Positions 1 to 6,926 of a DNA stretch of 64,000 nt are shown here, piece by piece. The notes beneath the pieces are model-generated. The model had not been told where the DNA came from. It did no database searches and saw only the letters and a program-made list of their open reading frames with translations. This DNA is from Herbaspirillum sp. ASV7. GTDB taxonomy: Bacteria > Pseudomonadota > Gammaproteobacteria > Burkholderiales > Burkholderiaceae_D. The stretch is from the NCBI RefSeq assembly GCF_016429215.1, contig NZ_JAELUH010000007.1, forward strand, positions 1 through 64,000. The letters run 5' to 3'. Each line of letters begins with the position of its first letter. Within the stretch, counting starts at the first letter, position 1. Made by a program: the position numbers and the translations under genes.

Positions 1-317
1 CAACCATGGAACAGCGGTGCCACCCCCGGAAAGGCATGGCTGAGCAGGCTGGCAGTGGTATCGAGCAGGCTGCTCCGTGGTCCGCGTGCGGCCAGCAGAC
101 GACGCCGGTCAGGCGCCTGTACAGGGCTGGCCAGCTCGATGCGACGGCCGTTGCATCCTTCATTGAGCTGTTCCAGTACCGTGGCCAGTTGCGGAGCCTT
201 CGTCGAGATCTGTTGCATCAGCTCGGCCGATTCACGGGCGTAGCGCGCATACTGTTCGGCGAAGGATGCGGTGGCGCTCCCGGTGGCTTGCTCCTGGCTG
301 GAATCGGTAGTGGGCAT
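1..317 (-). CDS. Hypothetical protein, 5' part of gene (runs off left edge)
   Basis: On the minus strand an open frame starts at the ATG complementary to 315-317 and continues without a stop to base 1, giving 105 codons of the N-terminal part. The translation begins MPTTDSSQEQ and holds an amphipathic, Ala/Glu/Gln-rich helical stretch (around residues 19-55) that ends in LEQLNEGC. Codon use favours G/C at the third position like its neighbours, which supports this strand over the competing plus-strand frame at 6-443. There is no clear Shine-Dalgarno sequence. I do not recognise a family. The rest of the gene lies outside the window, so function and true length cannot be judged. Confidence 0.45.
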   Translation of the reverse strand, partial: MPTTDSSQEQATGSATASFAEQYARYARESAELMQQISTKAPQLATVLEQLNEGCNGRRIELASPVQAPDRRRLLAARGPRSSLLDTTASLLSHAFPGVAPLFHG

Positions 318-556
318 GATGATGGCTTTCGTTCGGTGTTGCCTGTCTGTATGCGGGTCTGCTCGGATGGCTGGCTTGCGATGCTGCACTGCATTGCTCC
401 GATTGGACGTCAGATTAAGAAAACTGCGCGCGCCGCACTATAGGAATGCCGCCTTTTGATGTGTAGGAAAACAGGAAGCGCTGCGCCTTTGCGGGACACG
501 CCGGGGCGCTGGCCATGGCAACCCCGTCTTTGCGGACGCAGTGCGCCTGTACAGGA

Positions 557-624
557 CTTGTCCTACAAGGAAATGGGCCGCTGTCCGATAGCTGACGCGG
601 CGCCGCCTTCCTAACATGACCTCA
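557..624 (+). promoter_or_regulatory. Putative promoter/regulatory element A, upstream of the YeaQ/GlsB-like gene
   Basis: The 318-688 stretch holds no gene that I can support. Its distal part contains TCCTACAAGGAAATGGGC followed by CGCTGTCCG, which closely matches the element at 2938-3000 in front of another small-protein gene (TCCTACAGGCGAATGGGC, GGGTGTCCG), with similar spacing and a final ATGA. Conservation between two unrelated loci suggests a promoter or operator of a shared regulon. Which sigma factor or regulator is used is unknown. Confidence 0.4.
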
Positions 625-688
625 TCCGTTGCAGGAGGTGCGACGCAACGGGCAAACACACCCGATAACGATATGGAAAGGGAACATC

Positions 689-940
689 ATGGAACATGGA
701 CTCATCGCTTGGCTGATCATCGGTGCCGTGGCCGGCTGGCTGGCCGGGGTACTGGTCAAGGGTGGCGGCTTCGGGCTGCTGGCCGATATCCTGATCGGCA
801 TCGTCGGCGCGGTCATCGGTGGCTGGCTGGCGGGCCTGCTGGGCATCGCCGTGGGGGGCGGCATCCTGGCCTCCATCATCACGGCCACGCTGGGTGCGGT
901 GGTGCTGTTGGTGATCGTGCGCGCCTTCAGGCGGGCCTGA
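689..940 (+). CDS. GlsB/YeaQ/YmgE-family small membrane protein
   Basis: This 83-residue, very hydrophobic and glycine-rich protein (MEHGLIAWLIIGAVAGWLAG at the start) has three predicted membrane segments separated by short Gly-rich turns and ends in a basic RAFRRA tail. Length, glycine pattern and the GAVAGWLAG motif fit the transglycosylase-associated (GlsB/YeaQ/YmgE) family, whose members are often induced by stress; the biochemical role is unknown. The ATG at 689 is chosen because AAAGGGAAC sits just upstream; the in-frame upstream codons lack an SD. A strong hairpin terminator follows at 971-1001, so it is probably transcribed alone from the element at 557-624. Confidence 0.8.
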   Translation: MEHGLIAWLIIGAVAGWLAGVLVKGGGFGLLADILIGIVGAVIGGWLAGLLGIAVGGGILASIITATLGAVVLLVIVRAFRRA

Positions 941-970
941 GCACGCGGTCACTGGCAGCACTGCTGGAAT

Positions 971-1001
971 GCGTCCGCGCCTTGGTGCGCGGGCGCTTTT
1001 T
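971..1001 (+). terminator. Rho-independent terminator after the YeaQ-like gene
   Basis: A 10-bp GC-rich stem (GCGTCCGCGC at 971-980 pairing with GCGCGGGCGC at 987-996, one G-U pair) is followed at once by a run of five T. Confidence 0.8.
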
Positions 1002-1226
1002 CCACGTCATCTGGAACGGTAGGGCGGTGGGTCATGCCAGGCAACAGTGATCCAGGACAAATCCTTCCACGAGAGAATGCACGCGACAGCGCTGCAAATG
1101 CTGCACTGCCGTTACAATGCCCGCCAACATAGCGAGAATGAGGATCGGCTGTTGCCGCGCAGCATGTGGCGCCAGCACGGCTGATCCGGATGCGGGTCCT
1201 GTTTCCATCTATCAAGAAAAGCCACC

Positions 1227-2876
1227 ATGAGTAGCGTCAATCCCCTGGCCGGCAAGCGCGCCGCCCCTTCGGCACTGGTCAACCTGCCGGTGCTGCTGTC
1301 CAACTATTACAGCCTGCGTCCCGACGTGGGCCAGGCCAGCCATCGCGTGGCCTTCGGCACCTCGGGCCACCGCGGCAACGCCAACGCCCACAGTTTCAAC
1401 GAATGGCACGTCCTGGCCATCACCCAGGCCATCTGCGATTACCGCCGCGAGCAGGGCTTCAAGGGCCCGCTATTCCTGGGTATCGATACCCATGCCTTGT
1501 CCGAGCCGGCCTGGCACAGCGCACTGGAAGTGCTGGCCGCCAACGAGGTGGTGACCATGCTGGCCGAGGGCAGCCCGTATGCGCCCACCCCGGCCGTGTC
1601 GCATGCCATCCTCACGCACAACCGCGTCCATCGCGACAAGCTGGCCGATGGCATCGTGGTCACGCCCTCGCACAATCCGCCCGACAATGGCGGCTTCAAG
1701 TACAACATGCCCAATGGCGGCCCGTCGGATTCCAACGTCACCGGCTGGATCGAGCAGCGCGCCAATGCCTATCTGGAGCAGCAGTTGCAGGGCGTGCGCC
1801 GGATCAGCTTCGAAAAGGCGCTCAAGGCCGATACCACGCGCCGCTACGATTACCTCGACAACTACGTCGGCGACCTGCCCAACATCATCGACCTGGCCGC
1901 CATCGCCGGGGCCAACGTGCGCATCGGTGTGGACCCGCTGGGTGGTGCCGGCCTGCATTACTGGTCGGCCATCGCCGATCGCTACAAGCTGAACCTGGAA
2001 GTGGTCAACACCGATGTCGATGCCACTTTCCGCTTCGTGCCGCTGGATTGGGATGCGCAGATCCGCATGGATCCGTCCTCGCCCTACGCAATGAGCGAGC
2101 TCATCGCCCTGAAGGACCGGTTCGACGTGGCCATGGCCTGCGATACCGACCACGACCGCCACGGCATCGTCGCCAGCAGCAGCGGCCTGATGCCGGCCAA
2201 TGACTACCTGTCGGTGGCGGTGTACTACCTGTTCCGCCATCGTCCGGCCTGGCGCGCTGATGCAGCCGTGGGCAAGACCCTGGTGTCGAGCCAGATGATC
2301 AACCGGGTGGCCGCACACCTGGGCCGCAAGCTGGTGGAGATGCCGGTGGGCTTCAAGTGGTTCGTCGACGGCCTGTATGACGGCAGCCTGGCCTTCGGTT
2401 GCGAGGAGAGCGCCGGCGCCTCCTTCGTGCGTTTCGATGGCCAGCCCTGGAGCACCGACAAGGATGGCATCACCGCCGCGCTGCTGGCCGCCGAGATGAC
2501 CGCGCGTACCGGCAACGATCCCGGCTGCATCTACCAGGAGCTGACCCAGCAACTGGGCGCGCCTCTCAATGGCCGTATCGAAGCCGCTGCCACGCCTGAG
2601 CAGAAAACGCGCCTGTCCAAGCTGTCGCCGGACGACGTCAGCTCCACCGAGCTGGCCGGCGACGTCATCCGCGAGGTCCTGACGACGGCACCGGCCAATG
2701 GCAAGGCCTTCGGTGGCCTGAAGATCGTCACCGACAATGGCTGGTTCGCTGCACGCCCGTCCGGCACCGAAAGCATCTACAAGATCTACGGCGAGAGCTT
2801 CCGCGACCAAGCCCACCTGGACAAGATCTTTGCTGAAGCGCAGGATATCGTCAGCCGGGCGCTCAAGGCAGCCTGA
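1227..2876 (+). CDS. pgm: Phosphoglucomutase (alpha-D-glucose-phosphate specific)
   Basis: This 549-residue cytoplasmic enzyme interconverts glucose 1-phosphate and glucose 6-phosphate, linking glycolysis with glycogen and exopolysaccharide precursors. The hallmarks of the bacterial Pgm branch of the phosphohexomutase superfamily are all present: FGTSGHRG (43-50), the phosphoserine loop TPSHNPP with Ser148, the magnesium loop DTDHDRHG (Asp306, Asp308, Asp310), the sugar-binding loop GCEESAGASF (391-400), and a C-terminal phosphate-binding RPSGTES. Length agrees with the E. coli-type enzyme (~546 residues). The SD is weak (AAGAAAAG before ATG 1227). A TACAAT -10-like hexamer lies at 1113-1118. 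A strong terminator at 2900-2933 makes the gene monocistronic. Confidence 0.97.
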   Translation: MSSVNPLAGKRAAPSALVNLPVLLSNYYSLRPDVGQASHRVAFGTSGHRGNANAHSFNEWHVLAITQAICDYRREQGFKGPLFLGIDTHALSEPAWHSALEVLAANEVVTMLAEGSPYAPTPAVSHAILTHNRVHRDKLADGIVVTPSHNPPDNGGFKYNMPNGGPSDSNVTGWIEQRANAYLEQQLQGVRRISFEKALKADTTRRYDYLDNYVGDLPNIIDLAAIAGANVRIGVDPLGGAGLHYWSAIADRYKLNLEVVNTDVDATFRFVPLDWDAQIRMDPSSPYAMSELIALKDRFDVAMACDTDHDRHGIVASSSGLMPANDYLSVAVYYLFRHRPAWRADAAVGKTLVSSQMINRVAAHLGRKLVEMPVGFKWFVDGLYDGSLAFGCEESAGASFVRFDGQPWSTDKDGITAALLAAEMTARTGNDPGCIYQELTQQLGAPLNGRIEAAATPEQKTRLSKLSPDDVSSTELAGDVIREVLTTAPANGKAFGGLKIVTDNGWFAARPSGTESIYKIYGESFRDQAHLDKIFAEAQDIVSRALKAA

Positions 2877-2899
2877 CACCCTCCTGGAGGGCAGAGCGC

Positions 2900-2933
2900 A
2901 ACGCCGCTGGCTGCGAGGCTGGCGGCGTTTTTT
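2900..2933 (+). terminator. Rho-independent terminator after pgm
   Basis: AACGCCGC (2900-2907) and GCGGCGTT (2922-2929) form an 8-bp perfect stem with a 14-base loop, followed by a run of T ending at 2933. Confidence 0.88.
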
Positions 2934-2937
2934 CCAT

Positions 2938-3000
2938 CCTTCCTACAGGCGAATGGGCGGGTGTCCGGCTGAGGGGGGGCGTGCGGCATCGTAGGATGAT
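2938..3000 (+). promoter_or_regulatory. Putative promoter/regulatory element B, upstream of the proline-rich protein gene
   Basis: TTCCTACAGGCGAATGGGC followed by GGGTGTCCG and, about 20 bases on, GTAGGATGA. It is the counterpart of the element at 557-624 in sequence, order and spacing, and it stands the same way in front of a short gene with its own good SD. Function is inferred only from this conservation. Confidence 0.4.
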
Positions 3001-3039
3001 CTCAAGTCCATGCCACCACGCCGCTCAAGGAGGAACATC

Positions 3040-3366
3040 ATGGAACCAGTACCATCGCAGCCCGCAGCGGCAAAGGCCCGGCCCGCGCCGGCAGCCGATC
3101 CCGCAGCCGAACCCGCAGCCGAACCCGCAGCCGAACCAGCGCCGGGGCTGGAACCGGACGGCACCGAAGACCCCTGGGCCAATGCCGACGACGGCGTCCT
3201 GCCCGGTCCCGCCGACCGGCCGCTGCGCCAGCAGCCACCTTCATCGGAGACACCTATGCACAAGCCTCAGGATATTCCGCCGGTAGAAGTCCCACCGCTG
3301 GACCCGACACCGCCGCAAGATCCCATTCCGCACCAGAACCCCACCACCGTGATCGGAAAGGGGTGA
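3040..3366 (+). CDS. Proline/alanine-rich small protein of unknown function
   Basis: This 108-residue protein has no signal peptide or membrane segment. Its N-terminal third is Ala/Pro/Glu-rich and contains PAAE repeated in tandem (about residues 21-35), encoded by near-identical 12-base units around 3098-3140. The C-terminal part is a Pro/Asp/Gln-rich acidic tail (IPPVEVPPLDPTPPQDP). It is probably intrinsically disordered. The ATG at 3040 is preceded by a near-consensus AAGGAGG, which argues for real translation; the in-frame ATG 30 bases earlier has no SD. The short gene at 3421 encodes a tail of similar composition, so the two may be related. I recognise no family. Confidence 0.6.
   Translation: MEPVPSQPAAAKARPAPAADPAAEPAAEPAAEPAPGLEPDGTEDPWANADDGVLPGPADRPLRQQPPSSETPMHKPQDIPPVEVPPLDPTPPQDPIPHQNPTTVIGKG
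3098..3140 (+). repeat. Tandem 12-base repeat inside the proline-rich gene
   Basis: Units of the type CCGCAGCCGAAC recur about three and a half times in frame, encoding PAAE repeats. Such units can change copy number by slippage. Confidence 0.75.
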
Positions 3367-3420
3367 GCGCACGGTCAGCCCGTGTGCCGCTTTATCGCCG
3401 ATGCACAAGAGGAGTCCTAC

Positions 3421-3567
3421 TTGAGCTTTGCCTTGCATACCCCCCAGGAAACGCCGCCCACCCGTGATCCCCATCTGCCGCCGCCGGTGCTGCCCGATGA
3501 TGATCCCGTTCCGGTCGAGGATCCACCGCTGAACCCACGGCCCTCGGACAAGCCGCTTCGCATGTAA
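3421..3567 (+). CDS. Small proline/aspartate-rich protein, TTG start
   Basis: A 48-residue protein starting at TTG 3421 is supported by AGAGGAG at 3408-3414, six bases upstream. The alternative GTG at 3382 would add 13 residues but has no SD and would bury this SD in the coding sequence. The product is Pro/Asp-rich (PPPVLPDDDPVPVEDPPLNP) and ends in KPLRM. Composition and the repeated PP-x-DP pattern resemble the C-terminal tail of the 3040-3366 product. The gene begins 55 bases after that one on the same strand, so the two are probably co-transcribed. Function is unknown. Confidence 0.5.
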   Translation: MSFALHTPQETPPTRDPHLPPPVLPDDDPVPVEDPPLNPRPSDKPLRM

Positions 3568-3661
3568 CTAACGCATGTCGATACGCATATGATCGTGCCG
3601 ATCGCGCCTGTTTTTGGCGCGTTGCCAAACCAAGCCGGTTCCGGCAAGTGGACAGACACAT

Positions 3662-3677
3662 TCAGATTTTTCTGATA
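3662..3677 (+). promoter_or_regulatory. Palindromic motif, copy 1 (TCAGATTTTTCTGATA)
   Basis: The 16-base sequence contains the inverted repeat TCAGA-N4-TCTGA. An identical 16-mer recurs at 4507-4522 before the next gene. It lies 94 bases upstream of the start codon at 3772, as expected for a promoter-proximal operator or a -35-region element. Confidence 0.5.
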
Positions 3678-3771
3678 GGAGCACGCCTGCACCTGTGAAA
3701 ACATGGCGGACCAGCCTGGAGCCTGCTCCAGGGTCTTCGCCATCGTCGTCACTTTGCAAGGAGAGCCGGTC

Positions 3772-4482
3772 TTGTCCCAACTTCCCCATCGCCTGCGTTC
3801 GCCAGGGCGGCATGTGATCGAGGCGCCGGCATCTCTCTACGTGGTGGTACGTGCCAGGGGGGAGGGCGGCCCGCCCGGCCAGCCGGGGGATTGCCAGGTC
3901 CTGTGCGAGCAGCGGGCGGATCGCTGGGGCCATCCCCAGTTGTCGATGGTGGTCTACCTGTCGCCCTTTGATGCCTGTCTGGATGCCGCCTGGTGCGGCA
4001 TGGCGGTCGGGCAGTATCAGGTCGTCCCGGCAAGCGGTTTCGAGCCGCAGGCACTGGTCGGCAAGGGAGCGGGGCCGCTGCACTACTGCCTGCATCTGGC
4101 CTGGGGCGCTCGTGACGGCGCGCTGGCGGTCCGTCCGCAGGGCTCGCTGGTGCGGGTGTCGCTAGCGCGGGAGGCGGTCATCTGGCCGGGGATCGAGGCC
4201 GTGCAGCTGGTGCTGGGGCCAGCCGAGTTGATGTCCTATCAGCGGCTGCGGGAAAGCGCCGGCCTGTTCGCCCACGCTGAATCGCATGCAGCCATCCTCG
4301 CCTGCAGCGATCGCCAGCGCGATGCGCACGCCAGTCGTGCCATCGCCCGCATTCCCGCTACCTTGGCGGCCGGGGAGGGTATCAACCAGCTCGCGCTTTA
4401 CGATGTCGAGGCGGCGCAATGGCATTTCGTGGCGCTGGAGGTCGGGCAAGGAAGGCCGGGGAGGCGGGTCGAGTGGCCTTGA
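3772..4482 (+). CDS. Hypothetical protein, TTG start
   Basis: A 236-residue predicted soluble protein of unknown function. The frame is open from 3703, but the TTG at 3772 has a good SD (AAGGAGA, 7-base spacing) while the ATG at 3703 has none and lies only 25 bases after the palindromic motif. The sequence mixes beta-rich stretches (SLYVVVRARG, LSMVVYLSPF) with a helical region around YQRLRESAGLFAHAESHAAILA, and contains no signal peptide. I recognise no family. An identical 16-base upstream palindrome shared with the next gene (4606) suggests the two are co-regulated rather than co-transcribed. Confidence 0.6.
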   Translation: MSQLPHRLRSPGRHVIEAPASLYVVVRARGEGGPPGQPGDCQVLCEQRADRWGHPQLSMVVYLSPFDACLDAAWCGMAVGQYQVVPASGFEPQALVGKGAGPLHYCLHLAWGARDGALAVRPQGSLVRVSLAREAVIWPGIEAVQLVLGPAELMSYQRLRESAGLFAHAESHAAILACSDRQRDAHASRAIARIPATLAAGEGINQLALYDVEAAQWHFVALEVGQGRPGRRVEWP

Positions 4483-4506
4483 AGCGGCAATATTTGTACT
4501 AAACAA

Positions 4507-4522
4507 TCAGATTTTTCTGATA
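4507..4522 (+). promoter_or_regulatory. Palindromic motif, copy 2 (TCAGATTTTTCTGATA)
   Basis: Identical over 16 bases to the copy at 3662-3677, and placed 83 bases before the ATG at 4606. Downstream similarity is weak (GCAC and a CTGT-AA-ATG core), so selection appears to act on the palindrome itself. Confidence 0.5.
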
Positions 4523-4605
4523 TCGCACACAAGCCGCTTCTGTAACGATGACTTGATCGGGGTCCGCCCCGTCTCCCTGTTGTCGTCCGTGAAAGTGCCT
4601 GTTCC

Positions 4606-5160
4606 ATGTGTGTTTGCCCCCTTCTTCGCCGTCTGGCGGTACACGCGATGCGCACCGCCAGTCTGGTGCTGCTGATCTGCAATGCGTCGTGCAGCGTGGC
4701 GCAGCAGCCCCCGAGAGTGGTGATCGACACCTGCCTGGCCTTCGGTCCGCCCGAGAGCAGCGCAGTGGCGATCGCACCACTGAAGGGGCGGCTGCAGGAC
4801 CTGGACAGCGGGGCCCAGCCGGCCTACCGGCTGTTCATCCCCGATGGCGACAACAAGACCTGGCGTGTCGGCTACGCCAGTGCCGGCGTCGAGGGCGCCG
4901 ACTATCTGTTCGTCAATTCGCATCGCGGCTACCTGACGCAAGCCGTCAGCCTGGACGCGCCGGTGCCGCGTACCGTGCAGAGCCTGCGCAATGCCTCGTT
5001 TGCGCTATTGCGCCATGACGGATGGCGCTATGTCTGCCTGATGGAGCAGCGCGGCAGTTCCGGCCGGTCCCCGGGGCGCTCGGCCTTCGTGGCCCGCATC
5101 CCGTCGCGGATGGGCACGGACCTCCAGCTGTTCTATGCCAGTTCGGCGCACCCGGGCTGA
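4606..5160 (+). CDS. Hypothetical secreted protein
   Basis: A 184-residue protein with an N-terminal export signal: basic residues, then the hydrophobic segment TASLVLLICNASCSVAQQ, with a likely cleavage after SVA. The inner ATG at 4648 would give a more typical signal peptide (MRTASLVLL...), but the distance from the shared palindrome favours 4606, so the start is uncertain. If the Cys in CNASCSVAQ were used it could be a lipoprotein, although no classical lipobox is evident. The mature part (PRVVIDTCLAFGPPESSAVA..., ...YLFVNSHRGYLTQAVSLDAP) is beta-rich and unfamiliar. No function can be given. The B12 riboswitch transcript starts about 50 bases downstream. Confidence 0.55.
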   Translation: MCVCPLLRRLAVHAMRTASLVLLICNASCSVAQQPPRVVIDTCLAFGPPESSAVAIAPLKGRLQDLDSGAQPAYRLFIPDGDNKTWRVGYASAGVEGADYLFVNSHRGYLTQAVSLDAPVPRTVQSLRNASFALLRHDGWRYVCLMEQRGSSGRSPGRSAFVARIPSRMGTDLQLFYASSAHPG

Positions 5161-5179
5161 GCAGGGCCGCATTCTCGTA

Positions 5180-5208
5180 TTGCCCGCAGGGGCGGCCCCC
5201 TTTATACT
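5180..5208 (+). promoter_or_regulatory. Sigma-70-type promoter of the cobalamin operon
   Basis: TTGCCC (5180-5185) and TATACT (5203-5208) are separated by exactly 17 bases and lie immediately upstream of the riboswitch, placing transcription start near 5215. Confidence 0.65.
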
Positions 5209-5226
5209 CCGGGACTTAGCATTGCT

Positions 5227-5436
5227 TCTGGTATTGCCTGCGCAGCCGCGCCGGCAGTTGAAACGGGAAGCCGGTGCGGCCCCTCCTTGGAGAGTACGGC
5301 CAATGCCGGCGCTGCCCCCGCAACGGTAAGCGAGGATGGACACGCAAACGCCACTGTGCCCCGTGCATGGGAAGGCGCCTGTCCTGAAGCCCGGACTAGC
5401 CCAGGCTTCATCCCGCCAGCCCGGAGACCGGCCAGG
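5227..5436 (+). ncRNA. Adenosylcobalamin riboswitch
   Basis: The conserved cobalamin aptamer blocks occur in order: GAAACGGGAAGCCGGTG, AATGCCGG, the core GCTGCCCCCGCAACGGTAAG (about 5310-5330), CCACTG, GGGAAGG and the B12 box AGCCCGGAGACCGGCC (near 5418-5433). The RNA lies between a good promoter and cbtB. In this family B12 binding represses downstream expression, so the transporter and probably the whole biosynthetic series are B12-repressed. About 155 bases of expression platform follow before the cbtB start. I could not settle whether control is by termination or by SD sequestration. Confidence 0.95.
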
Positions 5437-5591
5437 AGCAAGCTCTTGAATGACTCGCGGAGGGCGATCATGCGGACAGCTTCCATCATTTCCGGTTGGT
5501 TTGTTCCAGCGCCGTCCCCGTGCGGCAGGATATGGCATGGGCGCTTGCGCATGGGCGTTCTCCCATCCATCCACTAGCCAAGGAGCAGCCC

Positions 5592-5798
5592 ATGTCCACC
5601 ACTTCCGGCCTCGATGCCCGTAGCGCCACCGATTCCACCCATGCCGGCAGCAGTGTCTGGCGCGAGCGCATTGCTCCCTCCCTGCTGGCCTTTGCCCTGG
5701 GGGCGGCGCTGATCTACGGTGCAGGTTTCGCCTCCAAGGTCGAGCTGCATAACGCTGCCCACGATGGCCGTCACTCGGCCGGCTTCCCTTGCCACTGA
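5592..5798 (+). CDS. cbtB: Cobalt transporter subunit CbtB
   Basis: This 68-residue protein has one membrane segment (about residues 29-49) and a C-terminal His motif (ELHNAAHDGRHSAGFPCH), the diagnostic pattern of CbtB, the small subunit of the riboswitch-controlled CbtAB cobalt transporter. The His/Cys tail is thought to bind the metal. ATG 5592 follows AAGGAG (5580-5585). It is the first gene after the B12 riboswitch and lies 7 bases before cbtA. Earlier in-frame codons (from 5496) have no SD and fall in the riboswitch expression platform. Confidence 0.93.
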   Translation: MSTTSGLDARSATDSTHAGSSVWRERIAPSLLAFALGAALIYGAGFASKVELHNAAHDGRHSAGFPCH

Positions 5799-5805
5799 AA
5801 GGGCG

Positions 5806-6549
5806 ATGATGAACTGGACAGTGTTCCGGCGCATGGCGTCGGCAGTGGTCGTGGCCGGCGCCTTGTCGGGCGTGCTGCTCTCTGGCGTGCAGCAATTCCA
5901 GGTCGAGAAGATCATCCTCAAGGCCGAGGAGTATGAAAAGGCTGGCGAGGCCGCCGCAGCGACGCAAGCCAGCGCCGCCCACGCGGACGAGCACGCGCAT
6001 CAGCACGCAGCGACCGCCTCCGCCCACGAGCACAGCCACGACGCCGATGCCTGGGAGCCCGCCGACGGCGCCGAGCGCACCGGCTACACGGTGCTGGCCA
6101 ATGTCAGCATGGCGGTCGGCTTTGCCCTGATGCTGGTGGCGGCCATGACCCTGAGCGGTCGGCGCATCAGCTGGCGCGCCGGCCTGCTGTGGGGCCTGGC
6201 CGGCTATGGCGTGTTCTTCGTGGCGCCTTCGTTGGGCTTGCCGCCCGAAGTTCCCGGCACCCTGGCCGCACCCCTGCATGCGCGCCAGCTGTGGTGGGTG
6301 ATGACGGCCGCCATGACGGCTGCCAGCCTGGGCCTGTTCGTCTTCACACGCGGCTGGCCGTGGAAGCTGGTGGGCCTGGCGCTGCTGGTGGTGCCGCACC
6401 TGGTCGGCGCGCCCCAGCCAGAGGTCCACGGCAGCGTGGCCCCGGAAGAACTGGCGCAGGCCTTCATCCACGCCACCGCCCTGGCCAATGCCGTGTTCTG
6501 GCTGGCCCTGGGCGGGCTGACCGGTTTCTTCTATCGCCGGTTTGGCTGA
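5806..6549 (+). CDS. cbtA: Cobalt transporter subunit CbtA
   Basis: A 247-residue integral membrane protein with about six hydrophobic segments, of the CbtA family that works with CbtB in cobalt uptake for cobalamin synthesis. Between the first and second segments lies a His/Glu-rich loop (HADEHAHQHAATASAHEHSH, about residues 57-77), well suited to capture Co2+. Start: two adjacent ATG codons at 5806 and 5809 follow AAAGGG; I took the first. The downstream helices contain conserved Pro/His elements (LLVVPHLVGAP, FIHATALANAVFW). The gene sits between cbtB and the ferredoxin-like gene, under the B12 riboswitch. Confidence 0.92.
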   Translation: MMNWTVFRRMASAVVVAGALSGVLLSGVQQFQVEKIILKAEEYEKAGEAAAATQASAAHADEHAHQHAATASAHEHSHDADAWEPADGAERTGYTVLANVSMAVGFALMLVAAMTLSGRRISWRAGLLWGLAGYGVFFVAPSLGLPPEVPGTLAAPLHARQLWWVMTAAMTAASLGLFVFTRGWPWKLVGLALLVVPHLVGAPQPEVHGSVAPEELAQAFIHATALANAVFWLALGGLTGFFYRRFG

Positions 6550-6584
6550 ATGTCCGGCGTCGCGGCGCCTTTGAAAGTGAAGCA

Positions 6585-6926
6585 ATGAGAACTCATCACC
6601 GCCACGTACTGATGTGCGTGGGGCCGCGCTGCACCGAGAACGGCGTCCTGGCCGAATCGATGTTTGCCGTCCTGGGCGAACAGATCGACGCCCGCCCCGA
6701 ACTGCGCGTCAAGCGCACCCGCACCCATTGCATGGTGGCCTGCAAGGCGCAGGCCCCGGTGGTGGTGGTCTATCCCGAGGGGGTCTGGTATCGCTGCGAG
6801 GATGCCAGCGCCATCGAGCGGGTGGTGGTGGAACACCTGGAGGGCGGGCGCGAGGTCAGCGACCTGATCTTCCATCGCCTGGGCAGCGGCGATGTCCAAC
6901 CCGAAGCGGAGAGCGGCGATGCCTGA
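6585..6926 (+). CDS. [2Fe-2S] thioredoxin-like ferredoxin, cobalamin-cluster type
   Basis: A 113-residue protein of the thioredoxin-like [2Fe-2S] ferredoxin group: [15 protein letters not shown] near the N terminus and [22 protein letters not shown] in the middle provide the Cys-x4-Cys ... Cys-x3-Cys ligand set typical of the group. Homologues are common next to cobN/cbtAB and some are named CbiW. A role in electron supply to corrin-ring chemistry is plausible but not proven. The longer open frame is discarded because it would overlap cbtA. The start ATG at 6585 lies 35 bases after the cbtA stop. Its end overlaps the cobN start by 8 bases, implying translational coupling. Confidence 0.82.
   Translation: MRTHHRHVLMCVGPRCTENGVLAESMFAVLGEQIDARPELRVKRTRTHCMVACKAQAPVVVVYPEGVWYRCEDASAIERVVVEHLEGGREVSDLIFHRLGSGDVQPEAESGDA

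Noticed and set aside
3568-4095. A 175-codon minus-strand frame over the hypothetical gene at 3772.
   Set aside because: It has no clear SD and no hydrophobic or domain pattern, and it would run through the palindromic upstream motif; the plus-strand TTG start with AAGGAGA is better supported.
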